This document shows positions 1 to 8,569 of a stretch of DNA of 43,368 bases, piece after piece. This stretch comes from Candidatus Berkelbacteria bacterium (GTDB lineage Bacteria > Patescibacteriota > UBA1384 > XYA2-FULL-43-10 > CAINNR01). Each line of letters begins with the position of its first letter. Position 1 is the first letter of the stretch. Position numbers and translations under genes: made by a program. Under the pieces are notes generated by a model. It worked only from the letters and a program-made list of their open reading frames with translations. It searched no databases and was not told where the DNA came from. The stretch is taken from contig JAPLVH010000004.1 of NCBI GenBank assembly GCA_026397205.1, positions 1 to 43,368 of the forward strand, in the 5' to 3' direction.

Positions 1-66
1 CGAAAAGTCAAAGAAAAAGACAAAAACCCAAAAGAAAAACAAGAAACCAACAAAAAAATCACTTGA
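1..66 (+). CDS. C-terminal tail of a CDS truncated by the window start (reads RKVKEKDKNPKEKQETNKKIT*)
   Basis: Open frame 1 from base 1 to TGA at 64-66; Lys/Glu-rich tail followed by a hairpin plus T-run. Confidence 0.4.
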   Translation, partial: RKVKEKDKNPKEKQETNKKIT

Positions 67-80
67 AAAGTGAGGTTTTT
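60..80 (+). terminator. Putative intrinsic terminator
   Basis: CACTTGAAAAGTGAGGTTTTT: short stem plus T-run directly after the truncated CDS. Confidence 0.4.
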
Positions 81-153
81 AATTTAGAAGACCATTTTTT
101 TCAAAAATTAATCAATTTAGAGGTTTGGCGACAGCGCCAAGGAAGGCAACCCG

Positions 154-558
154 ATGTTGGAAATCAGATTGATGTATTTGCGAGCGATTGGAAAATCTGA
201 CAAAACTAATGTTTTGCGGCATGATTTGCTAAAACTTCGAGTTATCCCAATATTTACAACACAGGGCTGGACTCCATCTTTTACTTGGAGAACTCTGGGG
301 GATGATATTGAAAGTGCCGGTTGGATAATTCTCGACGGTTCTGAATATGCCAAGTATTTTCTTGACACAATTTCGGATGATTACAAAGGTCAGATTATCG
401 TAATTGCTGACGGAGAATTTGAACACGAGAAAGCAAATTTCGTTCTGCAGCGCGAAGAGTTTGTTTGTTGTAATGTTGCTATTACAATTCACCGTTGCGA
501 AGCGGAAAAAGTCAGAACGGCTGCTATCTCTCACGACTTTGCAACGCATGACAATTAA
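154..558 (+). CDS. Hypothetical protein (134 aa)
   Basis: ORF followed by a strong terminator; no family recognised. Confidence 0.45.
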   Translation: MLEIRLMYLRAIGKSDKTNVLRHDLLKLRVIPIFTTQGWTPSFTWRTLGDDIESAGWIILDGSEYAKYFLDTISDDYKGQIIVIADGEFEHEKANFVLQREEFVCCNVAITIHRCEAEKVRTAAISHDFATHDN

Positions 559-570
559 ATTACCCTTATT

Positions 571-597
571 CCCGCTTTTCCGGCGGGTTTTTTCTTT
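571..597 (+). terminator. Intrinsic terminator
   Basis: CCCGCTTTTCCGGCGGGTTTTTTCTTT. Confidence 0.75.
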
Positions 598-694
598 GTA
601 AAATCGGCAAATTTGCGGTAGAATAAGAAGAGGGAAAGATAACGATTGCCGCGTCGCTCGCTGGTTGGCGGGCTCCTCGTAATGACAAAAAAAT

Positions 695-2122
695 ATGAAT
701 TTAGAAAAATTTAGGGGGAAAAAAATTGCCCTCATTGGTTTTGGGATTGAGAATATCTCTTTGGCCAAGTTATTCCTCAAACATGGAATTGATTTTACAA
801 TTCTCGATCGTGCCGATGATAAATTCGGAAATTCCGTTGGTCAAAAATTAATTGACGAGTATCATTTGAAATTCATCGCCGGCGAAAACTATTTGTCTGA
901 TCTATCAAAATATGATTTTGCCTTTCGCTCGCCAGGGGTTCGATTCCTCACCCCAGAAATCCAAGCGGCTAAGTCGTCAGGCACGGAAATCACCTCATCA
1001 ACAAAACTGTTTTTTGATATTTGTCCCTGCCCAATAATCGGCGTCACCGGAACCAAGGGGAAGGGAACAACAGCTTCTCTAATATCGAAGATATTAAAGA
1101 AGAAATCAAAAATCAAAAATCAAAAATCAAAATTGTGGAAGGTTTATTTGGTTGGCAATATTGGTGTTGCGCCGTTTGATGTTGCGGAGGAAATTACCAA
1201 AGACGACATCGTTGTTTTTGAACTTTCGAGTTTTCAGCTTCAGGACGCAGAAATTTCGCCACATATTGCCGTTGTTGTTAATTTGTCCGATGATCATTTG
1301 GATTATCACCAATCGCTTGAAGAATATCGTTTGGCAAAATATTCGATTTTAAAATATCAAAATGCCGGCGATTTTGCCGTTTTAAATTTTGATTATCCGG
1401 AGTCAAGAAAATTAGAAAATATCGGCAAAGGAAAAAAGTTTTTCTTTTCCGCCGAAAATAAGATCGAAAATGGCGCTTATGTCAATCAATCAGGCGAAGT
1501 TATTTCGACTTTCTCCGGCGAGGAGAAAATTTGTGATTTGTCGGAGATAAATCTAATCGGTCGGCATAATTTGGAAAACATTGCCGCCGCCACAATCGTC
1601 GCCAAGATATTAAATGTCGAAACCGAAATAATCCGCCAAGCGGTTTTAGATTTCAAGGGCTTGCCACATCGTTTGGAATTTGTCAGAGAAATTAACGGCG
1701 TTGAATATTACAATGATTCCTTTTCGACCAATCCGACGCCGACAATCGCGGCGGTCAAATCTTTTTCGGTGCCGATCACTTTAATTCTCGGTGGTTCGTC
1801 AAAGGGCGCCGATTTTTCCCAGTTGGCAGAGGAGATCAAAAAATCACCAGTCAAAAATATTATCACTATTGGTGCCGAAGGACCAAAAATTGCCGAGGCG
1901 ATAAAGTCAACAAAAAACGACGCCAAAATTACCACCGGCGCTGATAATATCAATAAAATCGTCAAGCAAGCGGAGGAAGTGTCGCCGTTGGGATCAGTCA
2001 TCCTTTTTTCCCCGGCTTGTGCCAGTTTCGACATGTTTAAAAATTACAAAGAACGAGGAGAGAAGTTCAAAAATTCAGTAAATCAAAATGCAAATATCAA
2101 AAATCAAAATGACAAAGAATAA
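695..2122 (+). CDS. murD: UDP-N-acetylmuramoylalanine--D-glutamate ligase
   Basis: GVTGTKGKGTTASLISKIL ATP-binding motif, NLSDDHLDYH, and LILGGSSKGADFSQL; mur cluster context. Confidence 0.93.
   Translation: MNLEKFRGKKIALIGFGIENISLAKLFLKHGIDFTILDRADDKFGNSVGQKLIDEYHLKFIAGENYLSDLSKYDFAFRSPGVRFLTPEIQAAKSSGTEITSSTKLFFDICPCPIIGVTGTKGKGTTASLISKILKKKSKIKNQKSKLWKVYLVGNIGVAPFDVAEEITKDDIVVFELSSFQLQDAEISPHIAVVVNLSDDHLDYHQSLEEYRLAKYSILKYQNAGDFAVLNFDYPESRKLENIGKGKKFFFSAENKIENGAYVNQSGEVISTFSGEEKICDLSEINLIGRHNLENIAAATIVAKILNVETEIIRQAVLDFKGLPHRLEFVREINGVEYYNDSFSTNPTPTIAAVKSFSVPITLILGGSSKGADFSQLAEEIKKSPVKNIITIGAEGPKIAEAIKSTKNDAKITTGADNINKIVKQAEEVSPLGSVILFSPACASFDMFKNYKERGEKFKNSVNQNANIKNQNDKE
1105..1132 (+). 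repeat. Four tandem ATCAAAA heptamers inside murD
   Basis: ATCAAAA x4, translated as part of KKKSKIKNQKSKLW. Confidence 0.9.
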
Positions 2123-2195
2123 AGATAAAAAGGACAATCCAGCCATGGAATGGCTACCATAATTTTGATTTTTGCATTTTGATCTTTGATTTTTC
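2081..2195. repeat. Covarying-core intergenic element, copy A (core 2137-2158)
   Basis: ATCC-AGCCAT-GGA-ATGGCT-ACC core with CAAATATCAAAAATCAAAATGAC / ATTTTGATTTTTGCATTTTGATC arms. Confidence 0.75.
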
Positions 2196-2198
2196 GCT

Positions 2199-3293
2199 AT
2201 GAATTCATCCTACAAAAACCGAAAATCGGCTGATTACTTTTTGGCTTTTTTGGTTTTTGGTTTGATCGCTTTTGGTCTGGTGATGATATATTCGGTTTCG
2301 AAATATTTATCGCTTCAAATCACAAATCAAGCGTCAGACAAATATTTTCTGATTCGCCAGTTGATTTCTCTCGGAATTGGAGTTGTAATTTGGCTGGTGT
2401 TTCAGGCAATTGATTATCGCTTATGGCAAAAAAATACAACTAAAATGTTAATTGTGACCCTTGTTTTGTTGTCCAGTGTTTTTCTTTTTCGTTCCGATTC
2501 CAACCGCTGGTTAAATCTTTTCGGTTTCGGTTTTCAGCCGTCGGAATTGGCAAAACTCTCAATGATTTTCTACCTCGCCGGTTGGTTTTCTGGCAAAATG
2601 AAAAGTCAAGAAATCAATGAATCATTTGTCCCATTTTTATTTTTTATCGGCGCAATTTCACTTTTAATGCTTTTGCAAAAAGATCTGGGAACGCTGTCAA
2701 TTATTATTGTCATCGCCGGCGCAATGTATTTCGCAGCTGGAGCAAAAATTTCCAACCTGTTTGTTGGTGGCGGACTTCTCGTTTTTTTGGTTTGGCTGGC
2801 GGTAAAAATTGAGCCGTATCGAATACAGCGATTAACTTCATTTTTAAATCCGGGAGCCAACGCCAGTTCCGCCGGCTACCAAATTCACAACGCCTTGATT
2901 GCCATCGGTTCCGGTGGTTGGTGGGGACTTGGTTTTGGCCAGAGTCGGCAAAAATATTTATATCTGCCGGAGGCGCAAACCGATGCGATTTTTCCGATTA
3001 TCGGTGAAGAGCTGGGATTTCTCCGAGCAAGTGCTATTATAATAGTATATGCGATTATCGCTTATCGCGGATTTTCCATCGCCAGGCGGGCACCTGATGA
3101 TTTTTCCCGTCTTGTGGCGATCGGAGTCACCACCTGGATTATCTGGCAAACCTTTGTCAATCTGGCGGCGATGATGGGCGTTCTGCCACTAACTGGTGTG
3201 CCGTTGCCGTTCATCAGTTATGGCGGAACTTCGCTAATTGCTTTTTTGGCGGCGGTTGGAGTTTTACTAAATATTTCAAAACAAACGGTATAA
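2199..3293 (+). CDS. ftsW: FtsW/RodA/SpoVE family SEDS protein
   Basis: Multi-TM; QPSELAKLSMIFYLAGW, QKDLGT, PEAQTDAIFPIIGEELGF, GVPLPFISYGGTS signatures. Confidence 0.93.
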   Translation: MNSSYKNRKSADYFLAFLVFGLIAFGLVMIYSVSKYLSLQITNQASDKYFLIRQLISLGIGVVIWLVFQAIDYRLWQKNTTKMLIVTLVLLSSVFLFRSDSNRWLNLFGFGFQPSELAKLSMIFYLAGWFSGKMKSQEINESFVPFLFFIGAISLLMLLQKDLGTLSIIIVIAGAMYFAAGAKISNLFVGGGLLVFLVWLAVKIEPYRIQRLTSFLNPGANASSAGYQIHNALIAIGSGGWWGLGFGQSRQKYLYLPEAQTDAIFPIIGEELGFLRASAIIIVYAIIAYRGFSIARRAPDDFSRLVAIGVTTWIIWQTFVNLAAMMGVLPLTGVPLPFISYGGTSLIAFLAAVGVLLNISKQTV

Positions 3294-3352
3294 ACAAATC
3301 AAAGATCAAAAGTCAAAAATCAAAATGACAAATCAAAAAAGTTAAAATATCA

Positions 3353-4468
3353 ATGGCAAAAAGAAAAACAATTTTCTTAGTTGGGGCTGACACCGGTGGA
3401 CACGTCGTGCCGATTTTTGCTTTGGCAAAAGATTTTTTAGAGAAAAGCGATTATCAAGTCGTTGTCATCGGCGTTGGCTCAAAAATTGAAAAAGAATTTT
3501 ACGCGAAAATTCCGGAGGCAATATACATCAAAATCGTCGCTGGAAAATTTGGAAAGAATTTTTTTTCAAATATTCTTTCGGTTTTGAAAATGGTTGTCGG
3601 GTTTGTCCAATCAAAATTTCTGGTGTTGAAATACCAGCCGGAATTCATTTTTCTCAAAGGAAATTATGCGACAATTCCGATTGCTTCGGCCGGCCGACTT
3701 TTTGGAATTCCGGTTTATTGCCACGAATCAGATGCGGTCATCGGCCGAAGCAATCAAATAATTTCCCGCTTCGCCGTGAAAATATTTTTTAGCTACCCGA
3801 TGGAGATTTACGGTTACAAAAAAGAAAATGGAATTTATTCCGGCGCAATTTTGCGCCAAGAGTTTGAAAATGCTGGTGAAAAAAAGTATGATAAAATCAT
3901 ACAAAACCAGAAATTAAGCACGATTTTAGTCGTTGGTGGCAGTCAGGGCGCCCATTCGATAAATCAGGCGGTTTTTGAAATACTGCCAGCATTAGTTAAC
4001 AAATTCCGAATTATCCATCAAACCGGTCGTTTTGATTTCGAATCGGCAAAAAAAATCGAAGAAAATTTGTCGGCGGAAATCAGGGAACGCTATCAGCCGA
4101 AATTATTTATCGAGAAAATTGACGAGGTAATTTCATCGGCCGATCTAATAATTTCTCGCGCCAGTTCAGCAATTTTCGAGTTTGCCGCTTTTCAAAAACC
4201 GCTGATTCTGATACCATATCCTCATGCTTACAACCACCAAATGGCAAACGGCAAATATTTCGAAAAACTTGGCGCCGCCGTTGTCATCGCTGACCACGAT
4301 TTGCCCGGAAAAAAGTTGATCGAAGAAATCAATAAATTATTTTCCGATCAGAAAAAATTGAAAGAACTGGCGGAAAATTTACAAAAATCGGCAAAAACTG
4401 ATGGGCGAAAGATCGTATTTGAAGAGTTGATGCAAAAATCAAATATCAAAAATCAAAATGACAGATAA
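3353..4468 (+). CDS. murG: UDP-GlcNAc:undecaprenyl-pyrophosphoryl-MurNAc-pentapeptide transferase
   Basis: GADTGGHVVPIFALAK, CHESDAVIGRSNQI, VVGGSQGAHSIN, ISRASSAIFEFAAFQKPLILIPYPHAYNHQ. Confidence 0.92.
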   Translation: MAKRKTIFLVGADTGGHVVPIFALAKDFLEKSDYQVVVIGVGSKIEKEFYAKIPEAIYIKIVAGKFGKNFFSNILSVLKMVVGFVQSKFLVLKYQPEFIFLKGNYATIPIASAGRLFGIPVYCHESDAVIGRSNQIISRFAVKIFFSYPMEIYGYKKENGIYSGAILRQEFENAGEKKYDKIIQNQKLSTILVVGGSQGAHSINQAVFEILPALVNKFRIIHQTGRFDFESAKKIEENLSAEIRERYQPKLFIEKIDEVISSADLIISRASSAIFEFAAFQKPLILIPYPHAYNHQMANGKYFEKLGAAVVIADHDLPGKKLIEEINKLFSDQKKLKELAENLQKSAKTDGRKIVFEELMQKSNIKNQNDR

Positions 4469-4545
4469 AAAAGATTCAAAGAAAAAATCCAGCCACGGAG
4501 TGGCTACCAACATTTTGACTTTTGACTTTTGATCTTTAATTTAAT
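4435..4545. repeat. Covarying-core intergenic element, copy B (core 4487-4508)
   Basis: ATCC-AGCCAC-GGA-GTGGCT-ACC core with AAATATCAAAAATCAAAATGACA / CATTTTGACTTTTGACTTTTGATC arms. Confidence 0.75.
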
Positions 4546-4548
4546 TTT

Positions 4549-5820
4549 ATGTGGTATCATTTTGTCGGAATTGGCGGTGTTTCAATGCGAGCGATCGCTG
4601 CGATTTTAGAATCGCGCGGCGGAAAAGTCACCGGCTCCGATTTGAAAACCGGTGGTCACTCGGCGGAAAATATCAAAGATGGAATTGACGCTCTGGTATA
4701 TACTTCGGCGGTGACAGAAAATTCTCCCGGCTGGGTGGAGGTTGAGGAAGCTCGTCGTCGCGGAATCAAACTAATAAAACGCGGTGAAATGCTGGCGAAA
4801 ATCGTCGGAAAAAATAAAGTCATCGCAATTTCCGGAACTCACGGCAAAACGACTACGACGGCGATGATCGGACTAACTCTAAAAAACGCCGGATTTGATC
4901 CCTTAATAATCGTTGGCGAAGAGGTGCCGGAACTTAGTGGCGCTGTTAGCTTTGGCAAAGGCAAATGGGCGGTGATCGAGGCCTGCGAATACGACAAAAA
5001 TTTTCTTCACTTGCACGCCGACATAATAGTTGTCACCAATGTCGAGGAGGAACATTTAGATCACTACCCCGGCGGACTGCCGGAAATTATTGAGACATTT
5101 GCCCAGTTTGTGTCACAGATGAAATCTGGTGGAAAATTGATTTACTGTGTCGATGATGAAAATGCCAGCATTGTGGCTGAGTTGGCAAAAGAAAAAAATC
5201 CTCAAATCGAAATAATCGGCTACGGCATGAATCAGCCGAAGGATTTTGAGCAACTTGATTTTCCCTTAGCGATTCCCGGTGATCATAATCGGCGAAATGC
5301 CTTGGCGACACTCTCTGTGGCAAAAATTTTGGGAATCGAAAAATCCAGTGTCGAAGCGGCAATTTCTGATTTTCGTGGCGCCAAACGACGATTTGAAATA
5401 AAGGGCGAAAAAAATGGTGTGTTGGTAATTGACGATTACGGTCATCATCCGACGGAAATCGTCGCACTACTCGCCGGGGTCAAAGAAAAATATCCAGAAA
5501 AAAAATTTACGGCGATTTTTTGGCCGCACCAATTTCGGCGAACAAAATCGCTTCTGCCGAAATTTCCGGCTGCCTTCAAAATCGCCGACAAGGTTATCAT
5601 CAAGGAGATTTTTCTCGTCCCCGGTCGTGACGAGAAGCTGGAAGTTAGCGGTCGAGACATCGTCAATTTGATAAATCAGGAAACTTCCGGTAAAGCCGAA
5701 TTTATTGATGACGACAACAAAATTTTAGCCTATTTGCGAAATAATTTATCAGACAAAGATGTTTTAGTCACGGTTGGAATTCCGCCGGTTTACAAAATCG
5801 CCGAAAAATTTCTTAAGTGA
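4549..5820 (+). CDS. murC: UDP-N-acetylmuramate--L-alanine ligase
   Basis: FVGIGGVSMRAIA, ISGTHGKTTTTAMIG, NVEEEHLDHYPGG, IDDYGHHPTEI. Confidence 0.93.
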   Translation: MWYHFVGIGGVSMRAIAAILESRGGKVTGSDLKTGGHSAENIKDGIDALVYTSAVTENSPGWVEVEEARRRGIKLIKRGEMLAKIVGKNKVIAISGTHGKTTTTAMIGLTLKNAGFDPLIIVGEEVPELSGAVSFGKGKWAVIEACEYDKNFLHLHADIIVVTNVEEEHLDHYPGGLPEIIETFAQFVSQMKSGGKLIYCVDDENASIVAELAKEKNPQIEIIGYGMNQPKDFEQLDFPLAIPGDHNRRNALATLSVAKILGIEKSSVEAAISDFRGAKRRFEIKGEKNGVLVIDDYGHHPTEIVALLAGVKEKYPEKKFTAIFWPHQFRRTKSLLPKFPAAFKIADKVIIKEIFLVPGRDEKLEVSGRDIVNLINQETSGKAEFIDDDNKILAYLRNNLSDKDVLVTVGIPPVYKIAEKFLK

Positions 5821-5847
5821 CTTAAGTCGCTTAAGATACTTAAGCTG
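5812..5847. repeat. Four tandem 9-mers CTTAAGNNN spanning the murC stop codon
   Basis: CTTAAGTGA CTTAAGTCG CTTAAGATA CTTAAGCTG, exact 9-nt period. Confidence 0.9.
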
Positions 5848-5852
5848 AAAAA

Positions 5853-6803
5853 ATGATTATTGATCAAGAACTTCGCGAACAATTTGGTGACCGGCTCGAA
5901 GAGAATGTTCTACTTCGTGATTTCACCTCGATCGGTGTCGGCGGGATTGCCGACGGCTTTTTTCGTGCCGAGAGGGTTGACGACCTGGTTGAGATCGTTT
6001 CCTTTTTGTCGCGGCGAGAAATTCCCTATTTTATCTTGGGCGGTGGTTATAACATCGTCGTCTCCGATGTCGGATTCCCCGGCGTCGTGATCAAGAATGA
6101 AGTTCGGGACATTGTTTTTTCCGCCGGCAGTGCCGAAGTTATCGCCTCGTCTGGTGTCGAAATCGCCCGGCTTTTAATGGATTGCGCTTCGCGCGATTTC
6201 GGCGGATTGGAGTTTCTGTTCGGAATTCCTGGGACGATCGGTGGCGCGGTTTACGGAAATGCCGGCGCTTTCGGTCACGCGATTGGTGACTTTGTGAAAT
6301 CAGTGACAATTTTGCTCCCTGGAAACAAGGATCGCGAAACAAAAATTATTCGTCACTCCGGTCGTTGGCTGGAATTTCAAAATCGCTCATCAAAAATCAA
6401 AGAATTTTCTCGCTTGCATCCAAACGAAAACAAACCGGTAATTTTGTCGGTAAAACTCCAGTTGGCGCAAAGCAAAAAGGGGGTGATTTTGGCCAAGATG
6501 CAGGAAAATTTTCGGCAAAAAAAAATCAGCCAGCCGCTTGAGGCAAAAAGCGCCGGCTGTTTTTTCCTCAATCCCGGTGAACAAAAGGAACAGTCAGCCG
6601 GCTATTTACTTGACGGCGCCAAAGCAAAAAAACTTCATATTGCTGATGCTGTTGTCTCAAAAAAGCACGCAAATTTCGTCATCAACAAAAATAAAGCTAC
6701 AGCCGAAGATATCCGTCGGCTGGCAAATCTGATGAAAGATCTCGTTCGGGCCAAATTTCGAACTAATTTGGAGGAGGAGATTGAGTATGTGGGAAAGTGG
6801 TGA
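5853..6803 (+). CDS. murB: UDP-N-acetylenolpyruvoylglucosamine reductase
   Basis: ILGGGYNIVVSD, GLEFLFGIPGTIGGAVYGNAGAFG, SAGCFFLNP. Confidence 0.93.
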   Translation: MIIDQELREQFGDRLEENVLLRDFTSIGVGGIADGFFRAERVDDLVEIVSFLSRREIPYFILGGGYNIVVSDVGFPGVVIKNEVRDIVFSAGSAEVIASSGVEIARLLMDCASRDFGGLEFLFGIPGTIGGAVYGNAGAFGHAIGDFVKSVTILLPGNKDRETKIIRHSGRWLEFQNRSSKIKEFSRLHPNENKPVILSVKLQLAQSKKGVILAKMQENFRQKKISQPLEAKSAGCFFLNPGEQKEQSAGYLLDGAKAKKLHIADAVVSKKHANFVINKNKATAEDIRRLANLMKDLVRAKFRTNLEEEIEYVGKW

Positions 6804-6804
6804 A

Positions 6805-6928
6805 ATCTAGCGTAAAACTGAAAGCGAAAAGTGTAAAACTGTGGTCGGCACTCCGTGCCGGGATCGATTTGGAAGTTTTAAATTTTAAGTTATCGCTTTG
6901 CGTTTTTCGCTTTACGCTTTAAGTTTTT
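6805..6928. repeat. Covarying-core intergenic element, copy C (core 6843-6864)
   Basis: GGT-CGGCAC-TCC-GTGCCG-GGAT with AGCGTAAAACTGAAAGCGAAAAGTGTAAAAC / CGCTTTGCGTTTTTCGCTTTACGCTT arms. Confidence 0.75.
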
Positions 6929-6931
6929 GTT

Positions 6932-7750
6932 ATGCTTCCCAAAGAAAAATACTCATATTCCAAATATCGCAACCAAAAATCCCAACCGGCTGGTCGGGCG
7001 CGGGTTTTTGTCGGACCGAAAATAAAATTCTCCTTCAATCCGATCATCAATTTACCAGCAAAATTTTTGGGCAATCTTTTTATTTTTATTTTAATTTTAG
7101 CAGCGGCATGGACAGTATTTTACTCGAAATATTTTCAAATCAAAGATGTCGTTGTCGAAGGAAATAATCTAATTCCAGCCGAACAAATCTCGACGCAAAT
7201 AAAAACCGGCGGCAACATTTTTCGCTTTAACATCTCTGCCGCGAAGGCAAAAATTTTAGCTAGCGAGCCGGCGATTGCCGATGTTGAAATTTATCGAGGT
7301 CTCCCCGATACCTTAAAAGTCATAGTTTTGGAACATAAGCCGACTTTAGTTTGGCAGAGCCAGAGCCGATATTTTCTGCTTGACGAATCCGGCGTTGCCA
7401 GCAAAGAAATTTCTGCCAATGATTTTGCTGATTTAGTTCATGTATTCGATCAAAAAAATTTGCCGGTCAAAGTCGGAGATAAAATTGTCGCCCCGAGTTT
7501 TATTAATTTTGCTGACAAAATTAATTTGACTTTTTTCGATCAAACCAATATCCACCCCACCGGCTTTCAAGTGCCGGAAACCACTTTAGATTTATATGTT
7601 ACAACCGACGCCGGATTTTATATTAAATTTGACACAACTCGGTCATTTGACACACAAATCGAGAACCTAAAAAAAATTCTCATCGCCTTCCGCCCAAACA
7701 TTCACGAATATGTTGATGTTCGGATAAACGGTTGGGGATACTATAAATAG
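6932..7750 (+). CDS. ftsQ: FtsQ-type division protein (POTRA domain)
   Basis: N-terminal TM followed by FQIKDVVVEGNNLIPAEQI POTRA-like segment; downstream of murB. Confidence 0.75.
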   Translation: MLPKEKYSYSKYRNQKSQPAGRARVFVGPKIKFSFNPIINLPAKFLGNLFIFILILAAAWTVFYSKYFQIKDVVVEGNNLIPAEQISTQIKTGGNIFRFNISAAKAKILASEPAIADVEIYRGLPDTLKVIVLEHKPTLVWQSQSRYFLLDESGVASKEISANDFADLVHVFDQKNLPVKVGDKIVAPSFINFADKINLTFFDQTNIHPTGFQVPETTLDLYVTTDAGFYIKFDTTRSFDTQIENLKKILIAFRPNIHEYVDVRINGWGYYK

Positions 7751-7800
7751 TGGCTGTCATCCTGAGCGAAGTCGAAGGATCTTTTGAATTTTTTTTCACC

Positions 7801-7830
7801 AAAACAAAAACCGCCGCGGATGCGGCGGGC
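7801..7830 (-). terminator. Intrinsic terminator for the 7847-7978 minus-strand gene
   Basis: On minus: GCCCGCCGCATCCGCGGCGGTTTTTGTTTT. Confidence 0.8.
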
Positions 7831-7846
7831 GAAGTAAGTTGTTGAG

Positions 7847-7978
7847 TTAGTGAGCGATCCATTGGAGATTGTCAACAGGCGGATCGCTGGCGAGGAATTC
7901 CTTGGAAAATGTTCCGGAAAAGTGAAGTGCCAGCATCAATCCAATGGTGACGGCGGCACCAAGTAGCCAGTTTCTCAT
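7847..7978 (-). CDS. Small single-TM protein (43 aa, MRNWLLGAAVTIGLMLALHFSG...)
   Basis: CGGAGGGATACAAATG RBS/start, upstream consensus-like promoter, downstream terminator. The listed ORF is longer but this start fits the RBS. Confidence 0.65.
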   Translation of the reverse strand: MRNWLLGAAVTIGLMLALHFSGTFSKEFLASDPPVDNLQWIAH

Positions 7979-8006
7979 TTGTATCCCTCCGAGATTTGAT
8001 AAAGTC

Positions 8007-8035
8007 ATTTTAGCATATACTAGCCAAAAAGTCAA
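8007..8035 (-). promoter_or_regulatory. Sigma70-type promoter TTGACT-N17-TAAAAT
   Basis: Minus strand TTGACTTTTTGGCTAGTATATGCTAAAAT. Confidence 0.75.
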
Positions 8036-8065
8036 TACTAGAAATGAAAATTAGTATTTTTTCCC

Positions 8066-8100
8066 AACAAAAACCACCAACCGATATGGCTGGTGATGGT
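8066..8100 (-). terminator. Intrinsic terminator for the 8127-8498 gene
   Basis: Minus: ACCATCACCAGCCATATCGGTTGGTGGTTTTTGTTGGG. Confidence 0.75.
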
Positions 8101-8126
8101 TCTTGTTTGGGCGGTTGTGGTTAAGG

Positions 8127-8498
8127 TCATTCGACCTTTTGCCACGGACCGTCCATTGTGACAATCTTCCCACGGATTGGTGCATCTGTCGTGACAAACC
8201 ATCGGTGATCAGATGAATCGTGCACCACCCACGGGCCGACACCCGCATATGGGACGCCGTTTGGGTATACAGTCAGGCCGAGAGCTGGTAAGTAATCATC
8301 GGCTTGTTTCCCAATCAGCTCTTGTCCCCAAAGTTTCTGGTCGAGAGCGGCGATGCGGGTGGTGTCAGAGGCGATGGCAATCTTGGTCTGGGCTCTATCC
8401 TTTTTCACTGCAGGATTGGCCCAGAAAATGAGAAACGCGGCGAAACCGACAAACACAAACGATGACACAACAATATATGTTCTGATGCTTCGCGGCAT
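8127..8498 (-). CDS. Membrane-anchored hypothetical protein (123 aa)
   Basis: N-terminal TM, own promoter and terminator. Confidence 0.75.
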   Translation of the reverse strand: MPRSIRTYIVVSSFVFVGFAAFLIFWANPAVKKDRAQTKIAIASDTTRIAALDQKLWGQELIGKQADDYLPALGLTVYPNGVPYAGVGPWVVHDSSDHRWFVTTDAPIRGKIVTMDGPWQKVE

Positions 8499-8540
8499 GA
8501 TTCATCAACCTCCATCTCAAGCTTTCAGTTTGACTTTTAC

Positions 8541-8569
8541 ATTATATCATACATTTTTTATAATGTCAA
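8541..8569 (-). promoter_or_regulatory. Perfect-consensus promoter TTGACA-N17-TATAAT
   Basis: Minus strand TTGACATTATAAAAAATGTATGATATAAT; its -35 overlaps the recJ start codon region on the other strand. Confidence 0.85.

Noticed and set aside
229-780. 183-aa minus-strand ORF
   Set aside because: Antisense to the 134-aa ORF and murD start, and includes translated interspersed repeat (EEPANQRATRQSL), so not credible as a gene.
1105-1132. ATCAAAA tandem repeats as a CRISPR or regulatory array
   Set aside because: Contiguous 7-mers with no spacers, inside the murD frame.
5087-5467. 126-aa minus-strand ORF inside murC
   Set aside because: Low-quality composition, antisense to a clear MurC.
8353-8562. 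N-terminal 70 codons of the ORF-track recJ
   Set aside because: Overlaps the opposite-strand 8127-8498 gene and its promoter; RecJ homology begins after MSMHKKTW.
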